From contig CP114124.1 of the NCBI GenBank assembly GCA_029959195.1, positions 620,001-684,000 on the forward strand: a DNA stretch of 64,000 bases, given 5' to 3'. A model generated the notes under the pieces. It made no database searches. It was not told the DNA's origin and was given only the letters and a program-made list of their open reading frames with translations. Of this stretch, positions 50,780-60,624 are shown in pieces (position 1 is the stretch's first letter; every line of letters begins with the position of its first letter). The DNA comes from Dictyophora rubrovolvata (Eukaryota; Basidiomycota; Agaricomycetes; Phallales; Phallaceae). The translations under genes were made by a program, and so were the position numbers.

Positions 50780-52062
50780 GTTGTGCCCACTCCAAAGACT
50801 TGAAATGTTCCTCAATTTGAATTGTGATGAACATACATTCACAAAGATGGAAATCGAAGACGGAGATTTCGAGAAAATGGGAGTTCAAGATAGAAATGAT
50901 TTGTAACACAAATAAGAATTTAACAAGATAATATTGAATCGAATCAAAGTTTGATTTCAAGACAACTTTAACTACATATTTACAGTAAGTTTTAAATACT
51001 AGTTAAATCATCCAGGGTCAAGAACAAAGAAAGTACAAAAATAGAATAGTACTTAATAGTTCTTGTCTACATCGTGTTTCATTAGAATCTTATAGAATGC
51101 AATGGAAAACATTCTATATATATCATGTGAACTTTACAATTAATCATTGAATTTGGTGGTTCGCGGTAAAGTTCGGTTGTAATTCGTATAACGGTAAATC
51201 GTTATAATTCGTGAGTATGGAAAATGAGTGTCATGAGAAAACGGCTCATGACAGTACTCCCTCCTGTTACGAGCTGGAACATGCGTACTGTCAGGGCTAC
51301 TCACTCAGACTAGAGGGAGGGGATCCTAAGTAACTGTATTGGATAAATACTAACTAACTCACCTAGAGGGAGGGGATCCTAAGAGAACAAACTTAGGGAT
51401 CCCTCCTCTAGGGCTACTAACTATATACTATGAAAAACGGCGAAGGTCATACGCGGCCTTCGGTTCATGGACTAGGCGCCGATACGCGCCGGTCCCAGGC
51501 TTTTAGTTGGGGCCTAGGCCATGGCTCTGATGGAACAGGTGCTCAGTGCCCGTTGAAGGGAAAAATGGGAATATGGAAGGAGAGGGAAATGCAAGAGATG
51601 GGATAAAATATGAGAAATATGGAAATGAATAAAATAGACCAGAACCAAAGATAAACAGAGGAAAAGAAGGGGACAACGTGTTAAGTACCGATACCCGGTT
51701 TGGGTTGTCACGTGTATCTAAGTCAACTATCGTAACTAAAGTATACAGTATGATGGCCCCGACGATGTAGAGTGTGACCTCAACCTGAGTGGGTTGTGTC
51801 ACGACAGTCCTCTTGGATAGTTTGCTCTACTAGTCGTCACGATGTTCGAGATCTTCTAAATGTCGCCTGATATTCTTAAGACGAAGCTCTAGGAAGTCGA
51901 TGACTATCTGGTAAAAGATATCGTCGACTAAGAAACAGAAGAAGAGTAGATGGAAGAGATAGCGTAGCCAACGCCTTGTGGGTGCTGACGGTTTAGACTT
52001 AAAGAATTTAGGCGTGATAGAAACGAATGTAGAATGGGTAGACTATATTGAGATATCGAACT

Positions 52063-52468
52063 TGTCAGGGTACGCTAGCGTCGTCCCCTTATTTTTCTAC
52101 ATTTATCTTCGGTTCTGGTCTATTTTATTTATTTCCATATTTCTCGTATTCTATCCCATCTCTTGCATTTCCCTCTCCTTCCGTATTCCCATTTTTCCTC
52201 CAACAGGCGCTGAGCACCCGTTCTCATCAGAGCCATGGCCTAGGCCCCAGCTAAAAGTCCGGGACCAGCGCGTATCCGCACCCAGTCCATGAACTGAAGG
52301 CTGCGTGTGGCCTTCGCCGTTTTTCATAGTATATAGTTAGTAGCCCTAGAGGAGGGATCCCTAAGTTTGTTCTCTTAGGATCCCCTCTCTCTAGGTGAGT
52401 TAGTATTATTCCTAGAATATATTTTGCTTAGGATCCCCTCCCTCTAGTCTGAGAGAGTAGCCCTGACA
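52063..52468 (+). mobile_element. TGTCAGGG element, short form 2, complete (406 bp)
   Basis: Exactly 406 bp from TGTCAGGGTACGC to GTAGCCCTGACA, flanked on both sides by GAACT (52058-52062 and 52469-52473). The related LTR at 62441-63287 shows the same place without insertion, with GAACT once (near 62824). It is the youngest of the nested insertions here. No coding potential. It contains the subterminal inverted and direct repeats listed separately. Confidence 0.92.
52345..52395. repeat. Subterminal hairpin of the TGTCAGGG element
   Basis: CCTAGAGGAGGGATCCCTAA and, after a short T-rich loop, CTTAGGATCCCCTCTCTCTA form an imperfect stem of about 20 bp. A third copy of the motif, CTTAGGATCCCCTCCCTCTA, lies in direct orientation at 52427-52446. 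The same arrangement recurs in every family member with this end: short form 3, and elements X, Y and Z. Confidence 0.85.
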
Positions 52469-53867
52469 GAACTAGGTTCGATATTAAGTCTAAGGAAAAG
52501 TCTAGCTACAATGTATAGAGCTTTATATACATGTACGCTAGTTAATTGAATCTCAGTTCGAAATAGGATTCGAACTTGAGAACGTATACAAGACATAACA
52601 GATTCATAGGATTCGTAAGTATATGCAGGGTTGGTTTGCCATGTAGCAAATATGAGGCAACAAGAACAAAGGAAAACACATACAGGGACCCATGGTCGTC
52701 ATAGATGATATCATGTGCAGTTTGAGTCTAGAGTATAGACCCAAGGTCTAACCGTGGATGTACAAGGATAGAACTAGTTGCGTTGTCTAGATCTTCCTGA
52801 GACGAAGTGTTGAAGTCCAGGGGACTTCGACCGTGGCGTCTATGTAATATCACAAAGATAAGAAAACAATTAGATATGATAATGAATGTGATAGGATAAG
52901 AAAAATGTAAGCGCTAGTGATGTTATGAATCGGATCATGACACAATGCTAGCATACCCTGACATGTACAAAGTCTGGTGAGGTTAATGTGAGAGATAAAC
53001 GGTAGGCTTCAACTTGCTCTTGAGTTGTGCCCTCACTGTGCGCATCCATTAACTTCAAGCCATGTGGTCGAGACGTCTGATGCGCAAGCACATGGTTCAG
53101 ATGATGCGTTATGATGTTGGGAAACGTCGTTCCGAGCGAGACAGGGAACACGGGTTACAACCACGTCGTACGATGGGTGAGAGAGTTTTGGCGACGTCAT
53201 GCACGTCACCCCAAATGTTGAGATAGAGATTTTAAGATTTGAGATGAAACATTGGCAGCATCTGCAATGCCACCCATGGTGAAACAAGAGATTAAGAAGA
53301 AGAGAAGGTGTTTCAAAGAAGCTCAGTGTAACAAGTAACAAGGTGAAACTTCTATTGATATCAGAACGGAAAAAGTAGATACATTTAAATTGATCCTTTT
53401 ATAGAAATGAAATGTGATGACCAATATGAAAAAAGGATGGTGCAGACAAGTTTGGAAATGGTGACTTCAGGGAGTTGCCCAATAAGGAATGAGTGGGGTT
53501 TTGGAAAGTTAAGCAAGGTTATGTACGCACTAAGCGGGCATAACGCCTCCTTAAGATCAAGCCCTCAAGATCCCTGTGTCCAAAAATACCTAAAATACTT
53601 ATGTTTCTGTCATGAAACATTTCCAAAAATGCAAGAGAAAAGAAATGCAGGGATTCACTTAATGCATACTGAAACAACGGTGTTGATCATTATTACCACA
53701 AAAGGAATTGGTAAAAATATAGCTGGGTGGAAATTAACATGTGACTCAGCTTTGCTGAAAATTCTGAAAAGCAAAAAAAAGCCTATAAAGTCAGTGTTGT
53801 TCAACATTGTTTCTTCAAGCTTTCTTGCTTATTTCTCCCCACCATCTTCATTGCCTTTCCTTAGCAA

Positions 53868-54214
53868 ATGTCTTCTCCCTCTTCTCCTCATCTTAATTCA
53901 TTCGAGGCCTGCATTCAATGGGCTATCAAACATTGTCGTGTTTACGTGTTTCCAGACAACAACAAGGTCAGAATTTGCGTTAAAAAATTCAATGATGGTG
54001 ATGATGACGATGATGTTCATTATGTGCAAAAAAGTTTCGAAAAGAAATTCGAGGACATGAAACAAAAATTAGAGGAGGAGAAAAAACAGGAGGAAGAGAG
54101 GAAGAGGGAGCAGGAGAGAAAATAGAAGGAGGAGGAGAAGTATCATGAGGAAGAAAAGGCAGTGCAGCAAATGAGAGAGTTGCTAGCTTGGTATCCAGCC
54201 CTTGGAGAGGGTTC
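53868..54214 (+). other. Acidic, charged coiled-coil open frame next to element X, unknown
   Basis: A frame from ATG 53868 (MSSPSSPHLNSFEACIQWAI) leads to an acidic run (DGDDDDDVHYVQ) and a strongly charged Glu/Lys coiled coil. It ends before element X. It lies in the repeat cluster and may be the start of a retroelement gag-like gene, or an unrelated gene. I cannot assign it. Confidence 0.3.
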
Positions 54215-54821
54215 TGTCAGGGTACACTAGCGTCGTCCCCTTCTTTTCCTCTGTTTATCTTCAGTTCTGGTCTATTTTATTCTTTTCCATATTTCTCATA
54301 TTTCATCCCATCTCTTGCTTTCCCCTTTCCTTCCGTATTCCCATTTTTCCCTTCAACAGATGCTGAGCGCCCATTCCCATCAGAGCCATGGCCTAGGCCC
54401 TGGCTAAAAGCCCGGGACCGGTGCTGTAAGCTTCACTATGCGCAAAAGGAAAATAATATGCCTAGTGAAATACACAAGAAAAGAATGGATGAGGTAGTCA
54501 ATCTCCGCGGAGCAAGTCCAGGTGCTGCTTAGTACAAAATAGGAGGGGGGAGGTGATGGAAACAACAACAAATAACAACAACCAAAAGACGGTTACTGTT
54601 AACAAATCAAGGGTTGCTTGTGAGGCAAAGTACGATAATCGCGATAACTCAGATCGCAAGTTTATACTCCGAAATGTACAGTCTCAGAGTTTTCCAAAGG
54701 TAAAGACGTGAGCGTAGAGATAGACAAGAGGCAAAACCAAAAACACTAAACAAAAACCACAAACTTAAACTTGAGTCAAACCAACATAGGTATTGCTGCT
54801 GTTACAGGTATTTATATGCAG

Positions 54822-54829
54822 TATTTATA
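54822..54829 (-). promoter_or_regulatory. Conserved TATA-like block of element X
   Basis: On the minus strand ATATAAATACTGCAT is followed by TGTAACAGCAGCAAT. The same block occurs in element Y at about 61632-61673, with much less similarity around it. It lies downstream of both open frames, so it cannot drive them. Confidence 0.5.
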
Positions 54830-55320
54830 TGCTTTGGAACAATAAGAATGTTTTTGGACTTTGAGTGGCAACACAATTAGTAATTGTGAGCTGGATTTGT
54901 AATAAAGAAGGAAAAGAAACAAAGAGAAAAGCGAGTAATAAAAAAAAGGGGCATATGAGTCAGTGAGGCTATACTATTATAAAGAGTGAACAAAAGAATT
55001 TCAAGGCAATGACAAAACAAAAGAAAGAAAGGAGCAACACAAAAGAATGGATTTAGAATCAATACAAGTACAAAAGGAAAGAAAAAGGAGCAAACAAGAA
55101 AGGAAACGATGAGGATAGGAGGTCATTTTATTCATCCTTACTAATTTTCCCAAAATAGACATCACCATTGATAAGCACTTCACAGCCTCAGAATTTTGAT
55201 CCCCATCTCCTTCCTTTAACCTCGGAAACAATGTGCGTTCGCCACTGCCATATGTATCCACGTATTTTTTCATTGTTGAACTCTTGTTAAAGAGCTCCAA
55301 TCGTATGGAACTAAAGGTCT

Positions 55321-55779
55321 TCATTCAAGGTACTCAGGAAGCGGTTGGGAAGTATCAACCTCTAGCGGACAGTAGTCAGGGGCAGGGTGATTGTCGATCG
55401 CATTAGTGGGAGCATCCATGAAAAGAAATTCATCATGATAAAGAAGTGGTCGATGGAATATGAACCGCCAAACAGGTTGTTCGCTACGATGAAACTGGCA
55501 AATCTGAACCAATTCATATGAATGAGTGAGTATGTTGATATGGATTATTTTGTTCACTTTTGGATTCTCTGGGAATTCCAGTTTCTCGTAGGGTACCTGG
55601 TATTCTTGAATGGGGACTAGAGAATGCAGCCATAACATACTTCTGTCTACCTCGATGTTTGTACCAGAGATGTGATAAATCCGTATTGTTAATATGAAGT
55701 TGGTATATCGTTCATCCAAAGTTATCCCTGTAAAAGGGGTAAGGAAGGAAGGAAGTGGGGGCAAGTGATTTGTAGCCAA
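55321..55779 (-). CDS. Element X open frame 2, unknown family
   Basis: About 150 codons, related to element Y open frame 2 (60736-61314) along most of its length. Shared blocks: IEVDRSMLWLHSLVP against IDVDPSTMLPITPQP; VPYEKLEFP against IPYDDLEIG; HSYELVQICQF against ELYEFVEFLST; EQPVWRFIFHRPLL against EESIWRLVFRHQFQ; and DEFLFMDAPTNAI against TQFLFIDAPLSAI. No signal peptide, membrane helix, zinc motif, DDE or reverse-transcriptase motif is seen. The exact start in this copy is not clear. Function unknown. The preserved frame and the pattern of conserved aromatic and acidic residues suggest it was once under selection as a protein. Confidence 0.6.
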   Translation of the reverse strand: MATNHLPPLPSFLTPFTGITLDERYTNFILTIRIYHISGTNIEVDRSMLWLHSLVPIQEYQVPYEKLEFPENPKVNKIIHINILTHSYELVQICQFHRSEQPVWRFIFHRPLLYHDEFLFMDAPTNAIDNHPAPDYCPLEVDTSQPLPEYLE

Positions 55780-55940
55780 GAGGTTGCACAGAGCTCATGA
55801 TGGAAGAGAAGGATAAGAAAGGATGGAATTAATTTAGACTCCGAAAGAAAAGAAACAAGACAACAAAAGAGGGGAATAAAAAATAAAGAATTCCTTGTTT
55901 TTCGTTTTAATTAGTCCTGATTATTCAAATGAAGTACTTC

Positions 55941-56633
55941 CTATGGCATTATCCCAGATGTCTTAAATATAGCCGAACAGAATTTCCGAAGTCGATGTAG
56001 CTTGGGGACAGTAGAAACAGGAGTCGTAGGACAAAAAGAAGGTGATGAAGGTTCGGTGGGAGGATCAAAGGTGGAGATAGGAGGTTTAGGAGTCATGGGA
56101 AATTGCGGAGTACCAGAATCATAGAAAGGAAGGAAAAATTCAGGTTCTGGCGTGTGCTGATATTGATGACGAATCCATGAACAAGGGACATCGAATACAA
56201 TGTGCCAGAATGCATGTCCATGTTCAGCAGTAGCCCATATCCTAGTAACCGTGTCCAGTAGACCTATGTGAATCATGTCCAGTAGACCTATGTGAATCAT
56301 GTACATATTCACCACAATGAACCATTCTTCATATCCTGCTAACCATAATCGTGTTCCAAAAGAAACCTTCTTATCGTCCGCATCTGAATACAAGATCAGA
56401 TCCGAAGCTTTATGTCGACTGATAATAATGGGGTTCGGGTATAATGGTAATAAGGTGGAGGGATCGAGGTTGAGGTGCGCATAGGATGTGAAGTAGACGT
56501 AGTGCTGAGTATCCAAATCACAGAGATTGATATCAGGAGTAGGAGGGACAAAATGAAAACAATCAGAGTTATCGATAGAAGGAGCATGAAGGGATGGCAG
56601 GGAACGAGAAGAGCGAATCTGGAGTGAGGACAT
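55941..56633 (-). CDS. Element X open frame 1, unknown family
   Basis: About 230 codons from ATG 56633 (MSSLQIRSSRSLPSLHAPSI). Related to element Y open frame 1. Shared blocks: LCDLDTQHYVYFTSYAHLNL against DLDLHTTLYIYSSQYVSLDI; STLLPLYPNPIIIS against TYLPKFPPPLIIHQ; EEWFIVVNMY against LDWFTIINVY; and RIWATAEHGHAFWHIVFDVP against RIWLVTQEGFEFTFLVLDVP. It also resembles open frame 2 (DPSTLLPLYPNP against DPSTMLPITPQP, and the Asp-Val-Pro motif). The tail is Pro/Thr/Ser-rich, ending in a basic stretch (KLHRLRKFCSAIFK). A 24-bp in-frame tandem duplication gives MIHIGLLD twice. No known domain is recognised. Confidence 0.65.
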   Translation of the reverse strand: MSSLQIRSSRSLPSLHAPSIDNSDCFHFVPPTPDINLCDLDTQHYVYFTSYAHLNLDPSTLLPLYPNPIIISRHKASDLILYSDADDKKVSFGTRLWLAGYEEWFIVVNMYMIHIGLLDMIHIGLLDTVTRIWATAEHGHAFWHIVFDVPCSWIRHQYQHTPEPEFFLPFYDSGTPQFPMTPKPPISTFDPPTEPSSPSFCPTTPVSTVPKLHRLRKFCSAIFKTSGIMP

Positions 56634-56966
56634 ATCTTTTGTATCAATGTTTTTGGGATAAAAAAATGTTTGGACGTGGGTTTTGGGTAGTTGCAAAAGT
56701 AAATTCAAGCTCCGAGGGACATATCATGGGATTAGGGAATCTTCGGAACATTTACCCTAATTTTTGCCAAATATAGATTTTGGTGCGCGACAGCACGTAT
56801 CTGTGCCCAGTCCATGAACCGAAGGCTGTGTATGACCTTTGTCGTTTTTCATAGTATATAGTTAGTAGCCCTAGAGGAAGGATCCCTAAGTTTGTTCTCT
56901 TGGGATCCCCTCTCTCTAGGTGAGTTAGTATCTTTCCCAAAATATATTCTCTTAGGATCCCCTCCC

Positions 56967-57372
56967 TGTCAGGGTACGCTAGCGTCGTCCCCTTATTTTT
57001 CTATATTTATCTTCGGTTCTGGTCTATTTTATTTATTTCCATATTTCTCGTATTCTATCCCATCTCTTGCATTTCCCTCTCCTTCCATATTCCCATTTTT
57101 CCTCCAACGGGCGCTGAGCGCCCATTCTCATCAGAGCCATGGCCTAGGCCCCGGCTAAAGGTTCGGGACCAGCGCGTATCCGCGCCCAGTCCATGAACCA
57201 AAGGCCGCGTGTGGCCTTCGTCGTTTTTCATAGTATATAGTTAGTAGCCCTAGAGGAGGGATCCCTAAGTTTGTTCTCTTAGGATCCCCTCCCTCTAGGT
57301 GAGTTAGTATTATTCCTAGAATATATCTTGCTTAGGATCCCCTCCCTCTAGTCTGAGAGAGTAGCCCTGACA
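56967..57372 (+). mobile_element. TGTCAGGG element, short form 3, complete (406 bp), nested in X
   Basis: Exactly 406 bp, TGTCAGGGTACGC to GTAGCCCTGACA, flanked by CTCCC at 56962-56966 and 57373-57377. The target is the subterminal repeat of element X itself. It closely resembles short form 2. No coding potential. Confidence 0.92.
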
Positions 57373-57403
57373 CTCCCTCTAGTCTGAGTGAGTAGCCCTG
57401 ACA

Positions 57404-58278
57404 GAATTTCTGCCCTTAACCAAATGCGACGACACCCTCAACCTCCTCCTATCCGGCAGATATGCTCAAGGAGGTCAAACTGTAGAGGATTATGTGGACT
57501 CCTTCAATGTCCTCATAGAGCGTGCTGGCTTCATGGATGGCTTCGCCATCACAATGCACTTTCAGCAGGGATTAGACCCGACAATTCAGTCCAAGGTTGC
57601 TACCATGCAGAGCCGACCCACATATGAGGATTTCGAAGGCTGGATCAAGGCTGCACGTGTTTTTGATCAAGATAGAAGAGCAAACGAAGCCTTCAGTGCC
57701 ACTTGACATTGCCAACTCCCAACCCCATCGGTTCCTAATCCCTTGACGATGGCTCCTATGTCTTGTCCTAGACCGGTACCCTTCCTACCTTTAAGACCCA
57801 CTATCCCCCAGTATCAACCACCTCCATTCCCACCTCCTAGGCCAGTTACTCCTGGGTTTGCTGCTGCCCCATCTAGGCCGTCAATTCCGGTTCAACCTCC
57901 TCAACAACGTCATGACCCGATGGACATTGATGCCACACGTTGATGGATGACCAGGGAATCCACTAGATGTTACTATTGTGGACAAGCTGGGCATCTCATG
58001 TGTGACTGTCCTCGCATGCATGACATTCGTTTCGTGAACACAGATGAGATTGGCAACCTTGTTGAACTGCTCCTTGCCCAGAAGGATGTTGCAGAAGCAC
58101 AGAGTCGTGCAGGGCCTGGACCAACAGAGGAAGAAGAGACTCCTGCATCAGTAGCAACAGAGGATTTTCAGGAAGGCAGCGAGTGAAGGATACACCCTTG
58201 TTGCCGACATTTAATAGATTTGATGTTTTGTACATAGATCGTGAACAAAATGATGATAGTAATTTGAATCCTATTACC
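57404..58278 (+). mobile_element. Gag-like fragment of a Gypsy-type LTR-retrotransposon
   Basis: A piece of a gag-type gene: the region starting LSGRYAQGGQTVEDYVDSFN resembles the gag domain of Gypsy-type elements in mushrooms (QGLDPTIQSKVATM, ARVFDQDRRANEAF). It is followed by a Pro-rich linker and a retroviral-type zinc knuckle, CYYCGQAGHLMCDC (Cys-x2-Cys-x4-His-x4-Cys). No protease, reverse transcriptase or integrase follows. The element is broken and incomplete. It lies between element X and element Z. Confidence 0.75.
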
Positions 58279-59242
58279 TGTCAGGGTATGCTAGTGTCAT
58301 CCCCTTCTTTTCCTCTGTTTATCTTTGGTTCTGGTCTATTTTATTCATTTCTATATTTCTCGTATTTCATCCCATCTCTTGCTTTCCCCTTTCCTTCTGT
58401 ATTCCCATCTTTCCCTCCAACGGGCGCTGAGCGCCCATTCCCATCAGAGCCACGGCCTAGGCCCCGGCTAAAAGTCCGGGACCGGTGTCATGTATTTCAT
58501 GATTTCCTCCCTTATCTACCCAAAAACAAGTATTTTCTTTATTCTTTTTTTAGTTCCTGCTTGCTTTAATAATCCTTTATTTGTAATGTATCTTATCTTT
58601 CAGGAACAGTCAGATGACTTAGTTCCAGGAACCCCTTTATTTTCTTATCATCTCTCTCCACTTCCCTGTCTCACTATAATTTTCCCTGATCCACTATTAT
58701 TCATTCACTTCCTTTTTAAGTAATTTCTTATCTTTCACATGATATTTCTCTTACTAATGTTTGGAGCTATTTGTACTTGCTCAAGGTGTATAAATAGGGG
58801 CTCATTTCTCTTGTAAATAATCTATCTTGTAACTACTGTTGTGCACTAAAGTGCTTACCAATCAAATTGGTCTTTTTCCTCTTATCTTTTTCTATTCTCA
58901 AGGACTTAGTAATAAGTCCCTATCTATCTCTACTAATTTGAACTTAATTCTTAAGTTCAAATCTTCCTTCAAGAGTCTCACCTTCAATAACAGGACTTTT
59001 AGTTGCTGAACAATCCCTAAACAAAACTCCATTATATTTTATTAGAAACTAAGCCTATTCTAAATCTAAAACAAATCCCTCACACCTTCGCCGTTTTTCA
59101 TAGTATATAGTTAGTAGCTCTAGAGGAAGGATCCCTAAGTTTGTTCTCTTAGGATCCCCTCCCTCTAGGTGAGTTAGTTAGTATTTATCTAATATAGTTA
59201 CTTAGGATCCCCTCCCTCTAGTCTGAGTGAGTAGCCCTGACA
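58279..59242 (+). mobile_element. TGTCAGGG element, variant Z with a different interior
   Basis: Both ends belong to the TGTCAGGG family (TGTCAGGGTATGC at 58279, GTAGCCCTGACA at 59242, with subterminal repeats). The interior at about 58487-59089 is unlike X, Y or the short forms. That interior itself begins TGTCATG and ends CCCTCACA, and has a TATAAATAGGGGC motif near 58790, so it may be a solo LTR that entered a short form with loss of about 45 bp. Outer flanks (TTACC and AATAC) do not match. Confidence 0.65.
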
Positions 59243-59536
59243 AATACATAATACAATAATGATGTAATAATAACAAAGGAAAAATACATGAGTCTGAATA
59301 AACGTAACTTTTTCCTACTATTTTCCCTTGGCTAAAGTGTTTTTCCCAATTGTGTCGTGTATAATGTTATCGGCAAAAAGGATTGGAAAAGAAGTAGAAG
59401 TGGAAGACAAAAAGTGTAGAAGTCAGAGTTAATTTGGTTTTGCTGATTTTCTGTTATGTTTTTTCAGTTTTTGTTGTTAGAAACATTATCTTCATGTTTT
59501 TGGTGAGAGAGGTGAAGTGGTTACATAACATCATTG
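59243..59536. other. AT-rich spacer between Z and the retroelement fragment
   Basis: About 290 bases with no recognised coding potential. Possibly more of the retroelement internal region, too diverged to align by eye. Confidence 0.4.
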
Positions 59537-60081
59537 TATGATGTGGTGGTACCATGTGTTCCCCGTCTCCCATGTAACGATGTCTCCCGACATTATAATG
59601 CATTGTCTGAACCATGTGCTCCCCGCGTCAGACATCGTGACCACGTGACTTGAAGTTAATGGATGCGCACAGTGAGTGTCAGGACTACTCACTCAGACTA
59701 GAGGGAGGGGATCCTAAGTAATTATATTTTGGGAAAAATACTAACTCACCTAGAGGGAGGGGATCCTAAGAGAACAAACTTAGGGATCCCTCCTCTAGGG
59801 CTACTAACTATATACTATGAAAAACAGCGAAGGCCATACACGGCCGTTGGTTCATGGACTGGGCGCGGATACGCGCTGTCGCGCACCAAAATCTTCCTAA
59901 TAAGGAAACGTTCCAATTTTTGGTTCAAAGTGGAGTTTCAAACTACCAAAAACTTAACCGATACACCACAGCCTCTCGAAATCAAAACCCTTACGAAAAA
60001 TGGCCGCATTTTCATTTCACTATACATCATCAATCTCTTTGCCCATTCCAGCATCTCCCACCGAGTCATTACCCCCCTCTG

Positions 60082-60624
60082 ATGATGAATCTATCGCCTT
60101 TTCGTTTTTCGCCTTCCAGTCCAAGGACATACGATTTGGATCTGCATACGACTCTTTATATCTATAGTTCCCAATATGTGAGTCTCGACATCGACGAAGA
60201 AACATACCTCCCAAAGTTCCCTCCACCTCTTATTATTCATCAATGCAGAAGTTCGGATTTGGTTCACCCCGGTCTCATGTTTGGAGAAAAGGTTTATATT
60301 GAGGAACGATTAGACTGGTTTACAATTATCAACGTTTATTCTACACCCAAATCAGCCATTAAAGACTCATATCGGATTTGGTTAGTGACACAAGAAGGGT
60401 TCGAATTTACATTCCTGGTTCTAGATGTGCCAAGTTGTTGGGTTGTCATGAAAAACATGAAAACGCAAAAACATAGCCCATATAGACTGGCCAATCTTGT
60501 TCCTGTAGATCCTCAAATGTCTTGTTTTTCACCCCATTCGCCAGAACCAATATCTCTCCCCTCTTCTCCGTCCAAACGATCCTTCCGAAAGATCCAACGT
60601 GTTTGCTCAAACCTTCTTGGATGA
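60082..60624 (+). CDS. Element Y open frame 1, unknown family
   Basis: 180 codons if started at ATG 60082 (MMNLSPFRFSPSSPRTYDLD); the frame is open upstream to 59854 through the element end. Related to open frame 1 of X. Conserved points: the YDLDLHTTLYIYSSQYVSLD block, PPPLIIHQCRSSDL, LDWFTIINVY, and RIWLVTQEGFEFTFLVLDVP followed by SCW. The C-terminus is Ser/Pro-rich, then basic (KRSFRKIQRVCSNLLG). It has no signal peptide or transmembrane helix. I recognise no domain. The alternating hydrophobic pattern suggests a compact beta-rich fold, which is inference. 111 bp separate it from open frame 2, same strand. Confidence 0.65.
   Translation: MMNLSPFRFSPSSPRTYDLDLHTTLYIYSSQYVSLDIDEETYLPKFPPPLIIHQCRSSDLVHPGLMFGEKVYIEERLDWFTIINVYSTPKSAIKDSYRIWLVTQEGFEFTFLVLDVPSCWVVMKNMKTQKHSPYRLANLVPVDPQMSCFSPHSPEPISLPSSPSKRSFRKIQRVCSNLLG

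Larger units (their letters stand above)
51679..52942 (+). mobile_element. Solo LTR of a second LTR-retrotransposon family
   Basis: Starts TGTTAAGTACCG, ends ATCATGACA, and is flanked by CAACG and CAATG, a near-perfect 5-bp target duplication. Without its own nested insertion it is about 850 bp. A relative lies at 62441-63287 in the same orientation; the two differ at many positions, so both are old. No internal coding region accompanies this copy. Confidence 0.7.
51289..52963 (-). mobile_element. TGTCAGGG element, short form 1, interrupted
   Basis: Its two parts (51289-51678 and 52943-52963) together form one 406-bp-type element with ends TGTCAGGG...CCCTGACA, inserted into the LTR-retrotransposon remnant. 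Flanking 5-bp sequences are CGTAC (51284-51288) and TGTAC (52964-52968), a target duplication with one difference. The uninterrupted target is visible near 62410-62440. A solo LTR later inserted near one end. Confidence 0.8.
50780..53341 (-). mobile_element. LTR-retrotransposon 3' end remnant (probably Gypsy-type), split by nested insertions
   Basis: On the minus strand an internal 3' region (53341 down to 52969, resuming at 51288) leads to a purine tract (GGAGGGAGTAC) and then a candidate LTR starting TGTCATGAGCCG at 51246 and running to roughly 50780. The purine tract just before TGTCATGA is the layout of a 3' LTR junction. The internal part recurs, in opposite orientation, at 59537-59676 plus 62350-62440. 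The element is broken and old: it has taken at least three later insertions inside one another. Only the last few hundred internal bases are present, so the family is an inference. Confidence 0.55.
54215..57403 (-). mobile_element. TGTCAGGG element, long form X (two open frames), with a short form nested in it
   Basis: In its reading direction (minus) it starts with the subterminal-repeat end (TGTCAGGGCTACTCAC at 57403), then open frame 1, open frame 2, a TATA block (54822-54829) and the other end (GTACCCTGACA at 54215). A 406-bp short form with a 5-bp target duplication is inserted in its start end. Without that insertion X is about 2.78 kb, close to Y (2.67 kb). Long stretches align with Y, including non-coding ones (around 54490-54530 with 62030-62065). 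No matching target duplication is visible (GGTTC against GAATT), so X is older, rearranged, or one flank has been replaced. Confidence 0.75.

Noticed and set aside
52555-52590. tRNA-like T-arm motif (reverse AGTTCGAATCC)
   Set aside because: The flanking bases do not form a T stem, no acceptor stem or A box is found, and the motif lies inside an LTR whose other copy lacks it.
53407-54060. 217-codon plus-strand frame
   Set aside because: Low-quality frame overlapping the better supported frame from ATG 53868; no domain and it lies within retroelement-rich DNA.
51503-54532. Repeated Phe/Ser/Pro-rich frames (for example 51503-51802, 52048-52254, 54188-54532)
   Set aside because: All are translations of the same T-rich end of the TGTCAGGG element; their recurrence reflects the repeat, not a gene.
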